Source: Paracoccus sp. TOH
GTDB taxonomy: Bacteria; Pseudomonadota; Alphaproteobacteria; Rhodobacterales; Rhodobacteraceae
Reading direction: 5' to 3'
DNA length: 64,000 nt
NCBI RefSeq assembly: GCF_030388245.1
Contig: NZ_CP098361.1
Span: 426,001 to 490,000, forward strand
The notes beneath the pieces were generated by a model. That model did no database searches, was not told the origin of the DNA, and worked only from the letters and a program-made list of their open reading frames with translations. Of the stretch, positions 18,975-27,676 are shown piece by piece; within the stretch, counting starts at the first letter, position 1, and the number at the start of each line of letters is the position of its first letter. The position numbers were made by a program, and so were the translations under genes.

Positions 18975-19868
18975 TCAAGGTATGACCAGCGCCTGCAGCC
19001 GCGCCACTTCGGCCCGGATGCCCTGCGCCAGCGCATCCGCCAGCCGGTTCATCCGCTGCGAGCGGCGGTCGTCGGCATGGCGGATCAGCCAGAAACTGCG
19101 GGTCAGCGAGATCTGGTCGGTCAACACCCGCCGCACCCCCGGACAGAAGGGAATCGCGAAGTCATGCACGATGCCCAGCCCCGCCCCGGCCCGGATCGCC
19201 TGCATCTGCACCGAGACCGAGTTCGAGGTCAGCTGCGCCCATTCCGCCCCGGTCTCGGTCAGGTAGTCCAACTCGCGGTCGAAGATCATGTCGGCGACAT
19301 AGCCGATCATGCGATGGCCGCGCAGATCCTCGCGCCGGCGGAGCGGCGGATGGGCGCGCAGATAATCCTCATGCGCGGCCAGGTGCAACTGGTAGTCGGT
19401 CAGCCGCTGCACCACCAGCCGGCCGGCCTGCGGCTGCGAGACGGCGATGGCCATGTCGGCTTCGCGCTTGGACAGGTTGAAAACCCGCGGCAGGGCGATG
19501 ATCTGGATCTCCAGCCGCGGATGCGCTTCCGAGAGACGCGCGCATAGCTGCGGCAGCAGGTAGTTCGCGCAACCGTCCGGGGCGCCGATGCGCAGCTGCC
19601 CGGTCAGGTCGCCGGGCCCGCTCAACGCCTCCTCGGCGCCGCTCAGCGCCGCCTCGACGGTCTCGGCATGGGGCAGCAGGCGCTCGCCCTCGGGGGCCAG
19701 CGCATAGCCCTGCGGCGTCTTCAGGAACAGCTTGGCCCCCAGCGCGCTTTCCAGCCGCGCCACCCGCCGGCCCACGGTCGAGGCGTCGATGCCCAGCCGC
19801 CGCCCCGCCCCCGACAGGCTGTCGGCGCGCGCCACGGCCAGAAAGATGCGCAGATCGTCCCAGTCCAT
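18975..19868 (-). CDS. LysR-type regulator divergent from the valine operon
   Basis: The 297-residue protein has an N-terminal winged helix (MDWDDLRIFLAVARADSLSG, then STVGRRVARLESALGAKLFL, residues 1-60) and a LysR substrate-binding domain (about 90-290). It is divergent from mmsA with 108 bp between, so it most likely controls the valine or 3-hydroxyisobutyrate genes. This is inferred from position. A TTTGCA-N4-TGCAAA dyad overlaps its ribosome site (19877-19892), suggesting autorepression. Start ATG 19868 follows AAAGG at a good distance. Confidence 0.9.
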   Translation of the reverse strand: MDWDDLRIFLAVARADSLSGAGRRLGIDASTVGRRVARLESALGAKLFLKTPQGYALAPEGERLLPHAETVEAALSGAEEALSGPGDLTGQLRIGAPDGCANYLLPQLCARLSEAHPRLEIQIIALPRVFNLSKREADMAIAVSQPQAGRLVVQRLTDYQLHLAAHEDYLRAHPPLRRREDLRGHRMIGYVADMIFDRELDYLTETGAEWAQLTSNSVSVQMQAIRAGAGLGIVHDFAIPFCPGVRRVLTDQISLTRSFWLIRHADDRRSQRMNRLADALAQGIRAEVARLQALVIP

Positions 19869-19876
19869 TCCCAACC

Positions 19877-19892
19877 TTTGCAGAAATGCAAA
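19877..19892. promoter_or_regulatory. TTTGCA-N4-TGCAAA dyad between lysR and mmsA
   Basis: TTTGCAGAAATGCAAA has perfect 6-bp arms. It lies 8 bp before the lysR start and 84 bp before mmsA. It could be the LysR operator or a ScfR-type site, since it shares the TTTGCA core with the boxes at 13232 and 13253. Confidence 0.55.
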
Positions 19893-19976
19893 ACGCTTTT
19901 GCCAGACTTCCTCTTTTTCCGGCAATGCTGCAAGTCTATGATCCGCCCGAAGATGCGAAACCCTCGGGAGGCACCC

Positions 19977-21476
19977 ATGGAAGAACTGAGCCACTGGATC
20001 GACGGCAAAGAGGTCAAGGGCACCTCGGGCCGCTTCAGCGATGTCATGAACCCGGCCACGGGCGAGGTGATCGCCAAGGTGCCGCTGGCCACCCCGGCCG
20101 AGCTGGACGCCGCGGTGAAAAGCGCCGAGACGGCGCAGGTCGCCTGGGCCGCCACCAACCCGCAGCGCCGCGCCCGGGTGATGATGAAATTCGGCCAGCT
20201 GATCCAGGACAACATGGACGCGCTGGCCGAGCTGGTCGCGCGCGAACACGGCAAGACCCTGCCCGACGCGCGCGGCGACGTGCAGCGCGGCCTTGAGGTG
20301 ATCGAGGTCTGCATGGGCGCGCCCGCCATGCTCAAGGGCGAGTTCACCGACAATGGCGGGCCGGGCATCGACCTTTACTCGATGCGCCAGCCGCTGGGCG
20401 TGGTCGCGGGCATCACGCCCTTCAACTTCCCGGCGATGATCCCGCTGTGGAAGATGGGCCCGGCGCTGGCTTCGGGCAACGCGATGATCCTGAAGCCGTC
20501 CGAGCGCGTGCCCTCGACCTCGATCATGCTGGCGAAGCTCGCGCAAGAGGCCGGGCTGCCCGACGGCGTGCTGCAGGTCGTCAACGGCGACAAGGAGATC
20601 GTGGACGCGATTCTCGACCATCCGACCGTGCAGGCGGTGGGCTTCGTGGGCTCGACCCCGATCGCGCAATACATCTATGGCCGCGCCGCCGCCAACGGCA
20701 AGCGCGCGCAATGCTTCGGCGGCGCCAAGAACCACATGCTGATCATGCCCGACGCCGATCTGGACAAGGCGGCGGACGCGCTGGTCGGCGCCGGCTTCGG
20801 CGCGGCGGGCGAACGTTGCATGGCGATCTCGGTCGCGGTGCCGGTCGGCGACAAGACCGCCGACGCGCTGATCGAACGGCTGATCCCCAAGATCGAAAAG
20901 CTGAAGGTCGGCCCCTATACCGCCGGCGAGGACGTGGATTTCGGCCCGGTCATCACCAAGGCCGCGCAGGAGCGCATCGGCCGGCTGATCGAGTCCGGCG
21001 TGGAACAGGGCGCCAAGCTGGTCGTGGACGGCCGCGGGCTGCAGATCCAGGGCTATGAGAACGGCTTCTTCTGCGGCCCGTCGCTGTTCGACAACGTGAC
21101 CCGCGACATGGAGATCTACAAGGAAGAGATCTTCGGCCCGGTGCTGTCCACCGTGCGGGCGCAGAGCTATGAAGATGCGCTGAACCTGGTCATGGACAAC
21201 GACTATGGCAACGGCACGGCGATCTATACCGCCGACGGCGACACGGCGCGCGACTTCGCCAGCCGGGTGAACGTGGGCATGGTCGGCATCAACTTCCCGA
21301 TCCCGGTGCCGCTGTCCTATTACAGCTTCGGCGGCTGGAAGAAGTCGGCCTTCGGCGACCTGAACCAGTACGGCCCGGACGCCTTCCGCTTCTACACCAA
21401 GACCAAGACCGTCACCGCCCGCTGGTTCTCGGGCATCAAGGACGGCGTGGCGCTGAACTTCAAGGCGATGGACTAA
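19977..21476 (+). CDS. mmsA: CoA-acylating methylmalonate-semialdehyde dehydrogenase
   Basis: This enzyme converts methylmalonate semialdehyde to propionyl-CoA with NAD and CoA, the last committed step of valine breakdown. The 499-residue ALDH-fold protein starts MEELSHWIDGKEVKGTSGRF. It has GITPFNFPAMIPLWKMGPAL near residue 145, VGFVGSTPIAQYIYGRA near 222, GAKNHMLIMPDADLDKAAD near 250 and GAAGERCMAISVAV with the catalytic cysteine near 283. GGGAGG precedes ATG 19977. It leads an operon of four valine-pathway genes; the 122-bp gap to the next gene holds two hairpins. Confidence 0.96.
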   Translation: MEELSHWIDGKEVKGTSGRFSDVMNPATGEVIAKVPLATPAELDAAVKSAETAQVAWAATNPQRRARVMMKFGQLIQDNMDALAELVAREHGKTLPDARGDVQRGLEVIEVCMGAPAMLKGEFTDNGGPGIDLYSMRQPLGVVAGITPFNFPAMIPLWKMGPALASGNAMILKPSERVPSTSIMLAKLAQEAGLPDGVLQVVNGDKEIVDAILDHPTVQAVGFVGSTPIAQYIYGRAAANGKRAQCFGGAKNHMLIMPDADLDKAADALVGAGFGAAGERCMAISVAVPVGDKTADALIERLIPKIEKLKVGPYTAGEDVDFGPVITKAAQERIGRLIESGVEQGAKLVVDGRGLQIQGYENGFFCGPSLFDNVTRDMEIYKEEIFGPVLSTVRAQSYEDALNLVMDNDYGNGTAIYTADGDTARDFASRVNVGMVGINFPIPVPLSYYSFGGWKKSAFGDLNQYGPDAFRFYTKTKTVTARWFSGIKDGVALNFKAMD

Positions 21477-21485
21477 GCCATTTTC

Positions 21486-21541
21486 GGGCGGGGGCGGTGC
21501 CGCCCCTGCCCATTTCTGCGCGAGCCTGCAAAACTCGCGCA
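21486..21541 (+). promoter_or_regulatory. Two stem-loops between mmsA and the acyl-CoA dehydrogenase gene
   Basis: GGGCGGGGGCGG, loop TG, CCGCCCCTGCCC (21486-21511) is a near-perfect 12-bp stem. It is followed by TGCGCGAG-N9-CTCGCGCA (21517-21541), a perfect 8-bp stem with TGCAAAA in its loop. They may attenuate read-through or stabilise the mmsA transcript. Confidence 0.45.
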
Positions 21542-21598
21542 ACATTTTCCGGCCATGACCGGGCAAGACATCATCACGAAAGACATGGGGGAGTGAGC

Positions 21599-22744
21599 AT
21601 GGATTTCGCGCTGAGCGAAGAGCAGCAGGCGATATTCGATCTGGCCCGGGATTTCGGGGCGGCGGAGATCGCACCCCATGCCCGCGCCTGGGAAGAGGCG
21701 GGCACCATCCCGCACGCGCTGTGGCACAAGGCCGCCGAGCTTGGTTTCGGCGGCGTCTATGTCGACGAGGAGCACGGCGGCACCGGGCTTTCGCGGCTCG
21801 ACGCCACGCTGGTCTTCGAGGCGCTGGCCATGGCCTGCCCCTCGGTCGGCTCGTTCCTGTCGATCCACAACATGTGCGGCGGCATGATCGACAAGTTCGG
21901 CACGGCCGAGAACAAGGCGCGCTGGCTGCCCGGGTTGTGCAGCATGGAGACGGTGTTTTCCTATTGCCTGACCGAGCCGGGCTCGGGCTCGGATGCCGCG
22001 GCGCTGCGCACCCGGGCCGAACGGGTCGAGGGCGGCTGGAAGCTGAACGGCACCAAGGCCTTCATTTCGGGCGGCAGCTATTCGGATTGCTATCTGGTCA
22101 TGGTCCGCACCGGCCAGGACGGGCCGCGTGGCATCTCGACCATGGTGGTCGAGGCCGGCACGCCCGGCCTCAGCTTCGGCGCGCTGGAACACAAGATGGG
22201 CTGGAAGGCGCAGCCGACCGCGCAGGTGCAGTTCGACGATTGCATCATCCCCGAGGAAAACCTGATCGGCGAGGAGGGCCGCGGCTTCGCCTATGCCATG
22301 GCCGGGCTGGACGGCGGGCGGCTGAACATCTCGGCCGGGGCGCTTGGCGGCGCGCAGGCGGCGCTGGACGCGACCCTGCGCTACATGGGCGAGCGGCGCG
22401 CCTTCGGCCAGACCCTCGACCAGTTCCAGGCGCTGCAATTCCGCCTGGCCGAGATGGAGACGGCGCTGCAATCCTCGCGCATCTTCCTGCGCCAGGCGGC
22501 CTGGAAGCTGGACCGGGGCGAACGCGACGCCACCAAGTTCTGCGCCATGGCCAAGCTGCACGTCACCGACCGCGCCTTCGAGGTCGCCAATCAGTGCCTG
22601 CAACTGCATGGCGGTTACGGCTATCTTGCCGATTACGGGATCGAGAAGATCGTGCGCGACCTGCGCGTGCACCAGATCCTGGAAGGCACCAATGAAATCA
22701 TGCGGCTGATCGTCGGCCGCGCCCTGCTGGCGGAGCGTGACTGA
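21599..22744 (+). CDS. Acyl-CoA dehydrogenase, probably isobutyryl-CoA dehydrogenase
   Basis: This FAD enzyme oxidises an acyl-CoA to the 2-enoyl-CoA. The 381-residue protein has YCLTEPGSGSDAAALRTRAE near residue 122, a WKLNGTKAFISGG strand near 144, GGRLNISAGALGGAQAALDA near 240, and a C-terminal [20 protein letters not shown] with the catalytic-glutamate region HQILEGTNEIMRLIVGR near 358. Placement between mmsA and the 3-hydroxyisobutyryl-CoA hydrolase gene argues for isobutyryl-CoA as substrate; sequence alone cannot exclude another branched acyl-CoA. Its stop is directly followed by the next ATG. Confidence 0.9.
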   Translation: MDFALSEEQQAIFDLARDFGAAEIAPHARAWEEAGTIPHALWHKAAELGFGGVYVDEEHGGTGLSRLDATLVFEALAMACPSVGSFLSIHNMCGGMIDKFGTAENKARWLPGLCSMETVFSYCLTEPGSGSDAAALRTRAERVEGGWKLNGTKAFISGGSYSDCYLVMVRTGQDGPRGISTMVVEAGTPGLSFGALEHKMGWKAQPTAQVQFDDCIIPEENLIGEEGRGFAYAMAGLDGGRLNISAGALGGAQAALDATLRYMGERRAFGQTLDQFQALQFRLAEMETALQSSRIFLRQAAWKLDRGERDATKFCAMAKLHVTDRAFEVANQCLQLHGGYGYLADYGIEKIVRDLRVHQILEGTNEIMRLIVGRALLAERD

Positions 22745-23752
22745 ATGGCCGATATGATCATCCGCAAGGACCGCCGCGCCGGGCGGCTGACCTTCAACCG
22801 GCCGCAGGCGCTGAACGCGCTGAGCCACGACATGGCACTGGCCATCGACGCGGCGCTGCGCGAATGGCAGGACGATCCCGAGGTGGCGCTGGTCGTCATC
22901 GACGCCGAGGGCGAGCGCGCCTTCTGCTCGGGCGGCGACATCGCCGCGGTCTATCGCGCCGGGCTGGAGGGCGACCATCGGGTCGGGCGCGACTTCTTCC
23001 GCGACGAATACCGCATGAACGCCCGGATCAAGGACTATCCCAAGCCTATCGTCGCCTTCATGCAGGGCTTCGTCATGGGCGGCGGCGTCGGCGTCGGTGG
23101 CCATGCCAGCCACCGCATCGTCGGCGACAGCACGCAGATCGCCATGCCCGAGACCGGCATCGGCCTGATCCCGGACGTGGGCGGAAGCTGGCTGCTGGGC
23201 CATGCGCCGGGGCATGTCGGCGAGTATCTGGGCCTGACCGGGGCGCGCATGGGGCCGGGCGACGCGATCTTCGCCGGCTTTGCCGACGCCTACATCCCCG
23301 AGACGGAATGGCCGGCGCTGATCGAGCGGCTGGCCGAGACCGGCGACGTGGCGGCGATCGAAAGCCGCCCCCGCCCCGAGGCGCCGCTGGAGCGCCGCGA
23401 CCTTTCCGCCTTCGGCGGTCCGAGCGTCGCCGAGATCATGGCCGCGCTGGAGGCGGCGGGGGACGAGGCGGCGCTGAAACCCTTGCGCCGCAACTCGCCC
23501 CTGTCGATGGCGGCGACGCTGGCGCTGGTGCGTGCGGCGCGCGCTGACGTCCGCCTGCGCGACAGTCTGGCGCGCGAGCTGCGCTTCACCGCCCGCGCCA
23601 CGGCCGAGAGCGATTTCCTGGAAGGCGTGCGGGCGCAGATCATCGACAAGGACCGCAACCCGCAATGGGCAGCCGATGCCGGCCCCGCGCATGTCGCGGC
23701 GATGCTGGCGCCGCTGGGCAAGGACGAAATCGAATGGGAGGACCGGACATGA
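22745..23752 (+). CDS. 3-hydroxyisobutyryl-CoA hydrolase (crotonase superfamily)
   Basis: This enzyme releases 3-hydroxyisobutyrate from its CoA ester in valine catabolism. At 335 residues it is longer than an enoyl-CoA hydratase (about 260), as expected for the HIBCH branch. Signatures are [18 protein letters not shown] near residue 13, FCSGGDIAAVYRAG near 60 (oxyanion hole) and MGGGVGVGGHASHRIVGDST near 110. MPETGIGLIPDVGGSWLLG follows near 134, where HIBCH-type Glu and Asp residues lie. It starts immediately after the dehydrogenase stop and overlaps mmsB by ATGA. Confidence 0.92.
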   Translation: MADMIIRKDRRAGRLTFNRPQALNALSHDMALAIDAALREWQDDPEVALVVIDAEGERAFCSGGDIAAVYRAGLEGDHRVGRDFFRDEYRMNARIKDYPKPIVAFMQGFVMGGGVGVGGHASHRIVGDSTQIAMPETGIGLIPDVGGSWLLGHAPGHVGEYLGLTGARMGPGDAIFAGFADAYIPETEWPALIERLAETGDVAAIESRPRPEAPLERRDLSAFGGPSVAEIMAALEAAGDEAALKPLRRNSPLSMAATLALVRAARADVRLRDSLARELRFTARATAESDFLEGVRAQIIDKDRNPQWAADAGPAHVAAMLAPLGKDEIEWEDRT

Positions 23753-24624
23753 AGATCGGATTCATCGGCTTGGGCAACATGGGCGGCCCGATGGCGGCCA
23801 ATCTGGCCAAGGCCGGGCATGAGGTCGCAGGCTTCGACCTGACCGCACCGATGCCCGATGGCGTCGGCAAGGCCGCCAGCGCCGCCGAGGCGGCCGCGGG
23901 CGCCGAGGTCGTCATCACCATGCTGCCGAACGGCGCCATCCTGCGCGCGGTCGCGGCTGAGATCGTCCCGGCCATGCAACCGGGCGCGGTATTCTGCGAC
24001 TGCTCGACGGTGGATGTGGAAAGCGCCCGCGCGGCGGCGGCGCGGGCCCAGGCGGCGGGCCTGGGCGCGCTGGATGCGCCGGTCTCGGGCGGGGTCGGCG
24101 GCGCCACCGCCGGCACGCTGACCTTCATGGTCGGCGGCAGCGCCGAAGCCTTCGACACGGTGAAGCCGCTTTTCGACATCATGGGCCAGAAGGCGGTGCA
24201 TTGCGGCGTCTCGGGCGCGGGTCAGGCGGCGAAGATCTGCAACAACATGATCCTGGGCGTGACCATGATCGCCACCTGCGAGGCCTTCGCGCTGGCCGAC
24301 AAGCTGGGGCTGGACCGGCAAAAGATGTTCGACGTGGTCTCGACTTCCTCGGGCTACAGCTGGTCGATGAACGCCTATTGCCCGGCGCCGGGCGTCGGTC
24401 CGCAATCGCCGGCCGACAACGGCTACAAGCCCGGTTTTGCCGCCGAGCTGATGCTGAAAGACCTGCGGCTCAGCCAGCAGGCCGCCGAGGCCGCCGATGC
24501 CGACACCCCGATGGGCGAGCTTGCCGCCGCGCTCTATGCCCGCTTCGTCGAGGACGAGGACGGAAAGGGCCGCGATTTCTCCGCCATGTTGCCAAGGTTC
24601 GAGAAACGGCATCGCCCGGGCTGA
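23749..24624 (+). CDS. mmsB: 3-hydroxyisobutyrate dehydrogenase
   Basis: This enzyme oxidises 3-hydroxyisobutyrate to methylmalonate semialdehyde with NAD, feeding MmsA. The 291-residue protein has the Rossmann start MKIGFIGLGNMGGPMAANLA, DCSTVDVESARAAAARAQ near residue 84, substrate loop LDAPVSGGVGGATAGTLTFM near 110, and GAGQAAKICNNMILGVTMIA near 160 with the catalytic lysine. The start is the ATG in the ATGA overlap with the hydrolase gene. It closes the mmsA-acd-hibch-mmsB operon, so all late valine steps are in one unit. Confidence 0.96.
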   Translation: MKIGFIGLGNMGGPMAANLAKAGHEVAGFDLTAPMPDGVGKAASAAEAAAGAEVVITMLPNGAILRAVAAEIVPAMQPGAVFCDCSTVDVESARAAAARAQAAGLGALDAPVSGGVGGATAGTLTFMVGGSAEAFDTVKPLFDIMGQKAVHCGVSGAGQAAKICNNMILGVTMIATCEAFALADKLGLDRQKMFDVVSTSSGYSWSMNAYCPAPGVGPQSPADNGYKPGFAAELMLKDLRLSQQAAEAADADTPMGELAAALYARFVEDEDGKGRDFSAMLPRFEKRHRPG

Positions 24625-24705
24625 TTTCTCGTTCTTGTGAGGGAGCCGATCGGGGGCTTGCGGCGTTGAGCCTTCGATCAAGTTCCCTGTGCCAGGCTGA
24701 CAGCC

Positions 24706-25032
24706 ATGTTTCGCAATCGCCAGCACCTGTTCGTCGCGGCCGGCATGGCCGTCATCCTCACCTCGGTCGCGCTGGCCGAACAGGTGGGGCGGGCGGTCGA
24801 CACGCTTGCGGAACCGGCAGCGCAGGCGGCCAGCCAGCCGGCCCCGCCGCGGGTCGGCGACCGGCTGGACAAGGCGCGGCTGCACCAGGTCACCCGGCCG
24901 GGGCTTTATGGCATGAGCCTGCCGCCCGCGGGCAGCCTTTATGGCATCGTGGACGGCAAGCTGATCCGCTATAATCCCGAAAACGCACAGATCCTGTCCA
25001 TTATCCGGCAGGTGGACCGGATCATGGACTAG
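24706..25032 (+). CDS. Hypothetical exported protein, 108 aa
   Basis: I do not recognise a family. The product starts MFRNRQHLFVAAGMAVILTS with a signal-peptide-like N-terminus (basic, then hydrophobic residues 8-23, possible cleavage after LAEQ or nearby). The middle is Ala/Pro-rich and low in complexity. The C-terminal part, RLHQVTRPGLYGMSLPPAGS and then GIVDGKLIRYNPENAQILSI, looks folded and resembles short periplasmic beta proteins. No clear ribosome site is present. Its stop overlaps the convergent recN stop by 4 bp. Confidence 0.6.
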   Translation: MFRNRQHLFVAAGMAVILTSVALAEQVGRAVDTLAEPAAQAASQPAPPRVGDRLDKARLHQVTRPGLYGMSLPPAGSLYGIVDGKLIRYNPENAQILSIIRQVDRIMD

Positions 25033-26672
25033 CCTTGCAGCAGCGCCCGCGCCGCCGCCTTGGCGGCGGGGGTGATCTCCTCGCCCGAGAGCATGCGGGC
25101 GATTTCCTCGATGCGCTGGCTGGCAGTCAGGGCGGCGACGCGCGACGTGGTCATGCCGCCCTCGACCGATTTCGCCACCCGGAAATGATGGCCGCCAAGC
25201 GCCGCGACCTGCGGGCTGTGGGTGACGACCAGCACCTGCGCCCCCTCGGCGAGCCGGGCCAGACGCCGGCCGACCGCATCGGCGGTGGCGCCGCCGACGC
25301 CACGGTCGATCTCGTCGAAGATCAGCACCAGCGCGTCGTTGCCGCGTGCCAGGCAAACCTTCAGCGCCAGCAGGAAGCGCGACAGCTCGCCACCCGAGGC
25401 GATGCGGTCCAAGGGCCCCGCCGGCGCGCCCGGATTGGTGGCGACGGTGAAAGCCACGCCGTCGCAGCCCTCCGGGCCGGGATCGGCCCCGGAGAGCCGG
25501 GTCTCGAACACCGCGCGCTCCATCTTCAGCGGCGCGAGTTCGGCCGCCATCGCGGCATCAAGCCGCTGGGCGGCCGTGACGCGCCGGTCCGACAGGGCCG
25601 CTGCCGCGGCGTCATAGGCAGCATCGGCCGCCGCCACGGCCTCGCGCAGCCGCGCCAGGTTTCCTTCGCCCGCATCGATTCGGGACAGCCGCAGCCGCAA
25701 CTCATCGGCCAGCCCCGCGAGATCGTCGGCCAGCACGTCATGCTTGCGCGCCAGCGCACGCAAAGCGAACAGCCGCTCCTCGGCCGCCTCCAGGTCGCGC
25801 GGGTCGAAATCCATCGCCTCCAGCGCCGCCTCGACGCCCGAAACCGCCTCGCCCAGCTCGATCAACGCCCGCTGCAGCGCCGCAGCCGGGGCTTCCAGCC
25901 GGCCTTCCGCCCGTTCGGCAGCGCCGTCGAGCCAGCGCACGGCATCGAGCATCGCGCCCTCGGCGCCCTCCGCCCCCAAGGCCTGCGCGGCCCGCGCCAC
26001 GTCCGCGCGGATGCGCTCGGCGCCTTGCATGGCGCGGCGGCGGGTGTCGAGTTCGGCTTCCTCGCCGGGCTGCGGGTCGAGCTTGTCCAGTTCGGCCACG
26101 GCATGGCGCAGGAATTCCTCCTCGCCCTTGGCCGCTGCCAGCGCCGCCTCGGCCGCGGCCTGCGCGGCGCGCGCCTCGCGCCGGGCGGCCCAGGCGGCAC
26201 GGGTCGGCCCCAGATCCACCCCGGCGAAGGCGTCGAGCAGCAGCCGGTGGCCGCGCGGATTCAGCAGCCCGCGGTCGTCATGCTGGCCATGCAGCTCGAC
26301 CAGCAATTCCGAAAGCGTCCGCAGCGCCTCGCCCGAGGCGCGGCGGTCGTTGATCCAGCCGGTCTTGCGGCCGTCGCCGGCATTGACGCGACGGATGATC
26401 AGCTCGTCCGAAACCGGAAAACCGGCCTCGTCCAGCAGGGTGCGGGCAGGATGGCCGGGCGGCAGGTCGAAGACCGCCGTCACCTCGCCCTGGCCGGCGC
26501 CGGCCCGCACCAGATCGGCACGGCCACGCCAGCCCAGCACGAAGCCAAGGCAGTCGAGCAGAATCGATTTCCCCGCCCCCGTCTCGCCAGTCAGCACGTT
26601 CAGGCCCGGCTGGAACTCCAGCTCCAGCCGGTCGATCAGCAGCATGTCGCGGATGTCTAGGGAACGCAGCAT
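25029..26672 (-). CDS. recN: DNA repair protein RecN
   Basis: This SMC-like ATPase acts early in double-strand-break repair. The 547-residue protein has Walker A GETGAGKSILLD (residues 29-40), the RecN-typical LVELHGQHDDRGLLNPRGHR near 128, two coiled-coil arms flanking the middle (about 165-370), a signature-like IASGGELSRFLLALKVCLAR near 420 and Walker B LVLIFDEIDRGVGGATADAV near 446. AGGTGGGG precedes the start. It is the last gene of the minus-strand run from murB, 33 bp after bamD, the common order in Rhodobacteraceae. Confidence 0.96.
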   Translation of the reverse strand: MLRSLDIRDMLLIDRLELEFQPGLNVLTGETGAGKSILLDCLGFVLGWRGRADLVRAGAGQGEVTAVFDLPPGHPARTLLDEAGFPVSDELIIRRVNAGDGRKTGWINDRRASGEALRTLSELLVELHGQHDDRGLLNPRGHRLLLDAFAGVDLGPTRAAWAARREARAAQAAAEAALAAAKGEEEFLRHAVAELDKLDPQPGEEAELDTRRRAMQGAERIRADVARAAQALGAEGAEGAMLDAVRWLDGAAERAEGRLEAPAAALQRALIELGEAVSGVEAALEAMDFDPRDLEAAEERLFALRALARKHDVLADDLAGLADELRLRLSRIDAGEGNLARLREAVAAADAAYDAAAAALSDRRVTAAQRLDAAMAAELAPLKMERAVFETRLSGADPGPEGCDGVAFTVATNPGAPAGPLDRIASGGELSRFLLALKVCLARGNDALVLIFDEIDRGVGGATADAVGRRLARLAEGAQVLVVTHSPQVAALGGHHFRVAKSVEGGMTTSRVAALTASQRIEEIARMLSGEEITPAAKAAARALLQG

Positions 26673-26705
26673 GACCCCACCTGCAGGGCGCGCTTCAGCG
26701 CCGCC

Positions 26706-27548
26706 TCACAGCCATTTGCCCTGGATGACCTGACGGTAGACCCGCGTCAGCCAGCTGTCGCCGCGCGCCTCGGGCTTCAGGCCATGGCCGCGCAATTGCG
26801 CATAGGCATCCTCGTAGAAGGGCGAGGACTGGAAGTTGTGGCCCAGGATCGCGCCCGCCGTCTGCGCCTGATCGTTCAGGCCAAGCGCCAGATAGGCCTC
26901 GACCAGCCGCATCAGCGCCTCGGGCGTGTGGGTGGTGGTCTGATATTCCTCGACCACGACGCGGAAGCGGTTGATGGCCGCGGGGTAATGGCCGCGCTTG
27001 AGGTAGTAGCGGCCGATCTCCATCTCTTTCGCCGCCAGATGGTCGAAGGCCAGGTCGAATTTCAGGATCGCCGAGCGGGCATATTCCGTATCGGGATACT
27101 GCTCGATCACCTCGCGCAGCGCCTGCAGGGCCTGGAAGGTCAGGCCCTGATCGCGGCCGACCTCGTCGATCTGGTCGTAATAGGACAGCGCCAGCAGGTA
27201 TTTCGCATAGGCCGCATCCTCGTCACCCGGATAGGTGTCGATGAAGCGCTGCGCGGCGCCCCGCGCCTCTTCGTAGTCGCGGGCGCGATGATAGGAATAG
27301 GCCTGCATGATCAGCGCCCGCTTGGCCCAATCGGAATAGGGATAAAGCCGCTCGACCTCGGAGAAATACTTCACCGCGTCCTTGGGCTTGCGCGAATTCT
27401 CGAGCTCGTATTCGCCGCGCTTGTAGATCTGTTCGGCGGTGAAATTCTCGAATGATTCGGGCTGATTGCCCGCCCCGCCGCCGCATCCTGCCAGAAGGCC
27501 GACCGACAGCACAGCCGCGACCAAGGAACCCGATCTGATGCCTGTCAT
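26706..27548 (-). CDS. bamD: Outer-membrane assembly lipoprotein BamD
   Basis: This is a subunit of the BAM complex that inserts beta-barrel proteins into the outer membrane. The 280-residue precursor has a signal peptide with lipobox LLAGC, lipidated at Cys22. Tetratricopeptide-type repeats follow: AEQIYKRGEYELENSRKPKD near residue 39, YPYSDWAKRALIMQAYSYHR near 69, YPGDEDAAYAKYLLALSYYD near 105 and GRYYLKRGHYPAAINRFRVV near 178. AGGGTGG lies just before the start. It is flanked by lpxC upstream and recN downstream, the conserved order. Confidence 0.96.
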   Translation of the reverse strand: MTGIRSGSLVAAVLSVGLLAGCGGGAGNQPESFENFTAEQIYKRGEYELENSRKPKDAVKYFSEVERLYPYSDWAKRALIMQAYSYHRARDYEEARGAAQRFIDTYPGDEDAAYAKYLLALSYYDQIDEVGRDQGLTFQALQALREVIEQYPDTEYARSAILKFDLAFDHLAAKEMEIGRYYLKRGHYPAAINRFRVVVEEYQTTTHTPEALMRLVEAYLALGLNDQAQTAGAILGHNFQSSPFYEDAYAQLRGHGLKPEARGDSWLTRVYRQVIQGKWL

Positions 27549-27676
27549 TCCACCCTGCCCGTCAGAAATTCATGCCGCCGCACGAGCGGAAGGCCCACGC
27601 GGCCCGGTCGTCCTAGCACAGAAAATCTGCCTGCGCAAAATGCCAAAACCGCAAATCGGCAAGGCGGCCGTCACCG

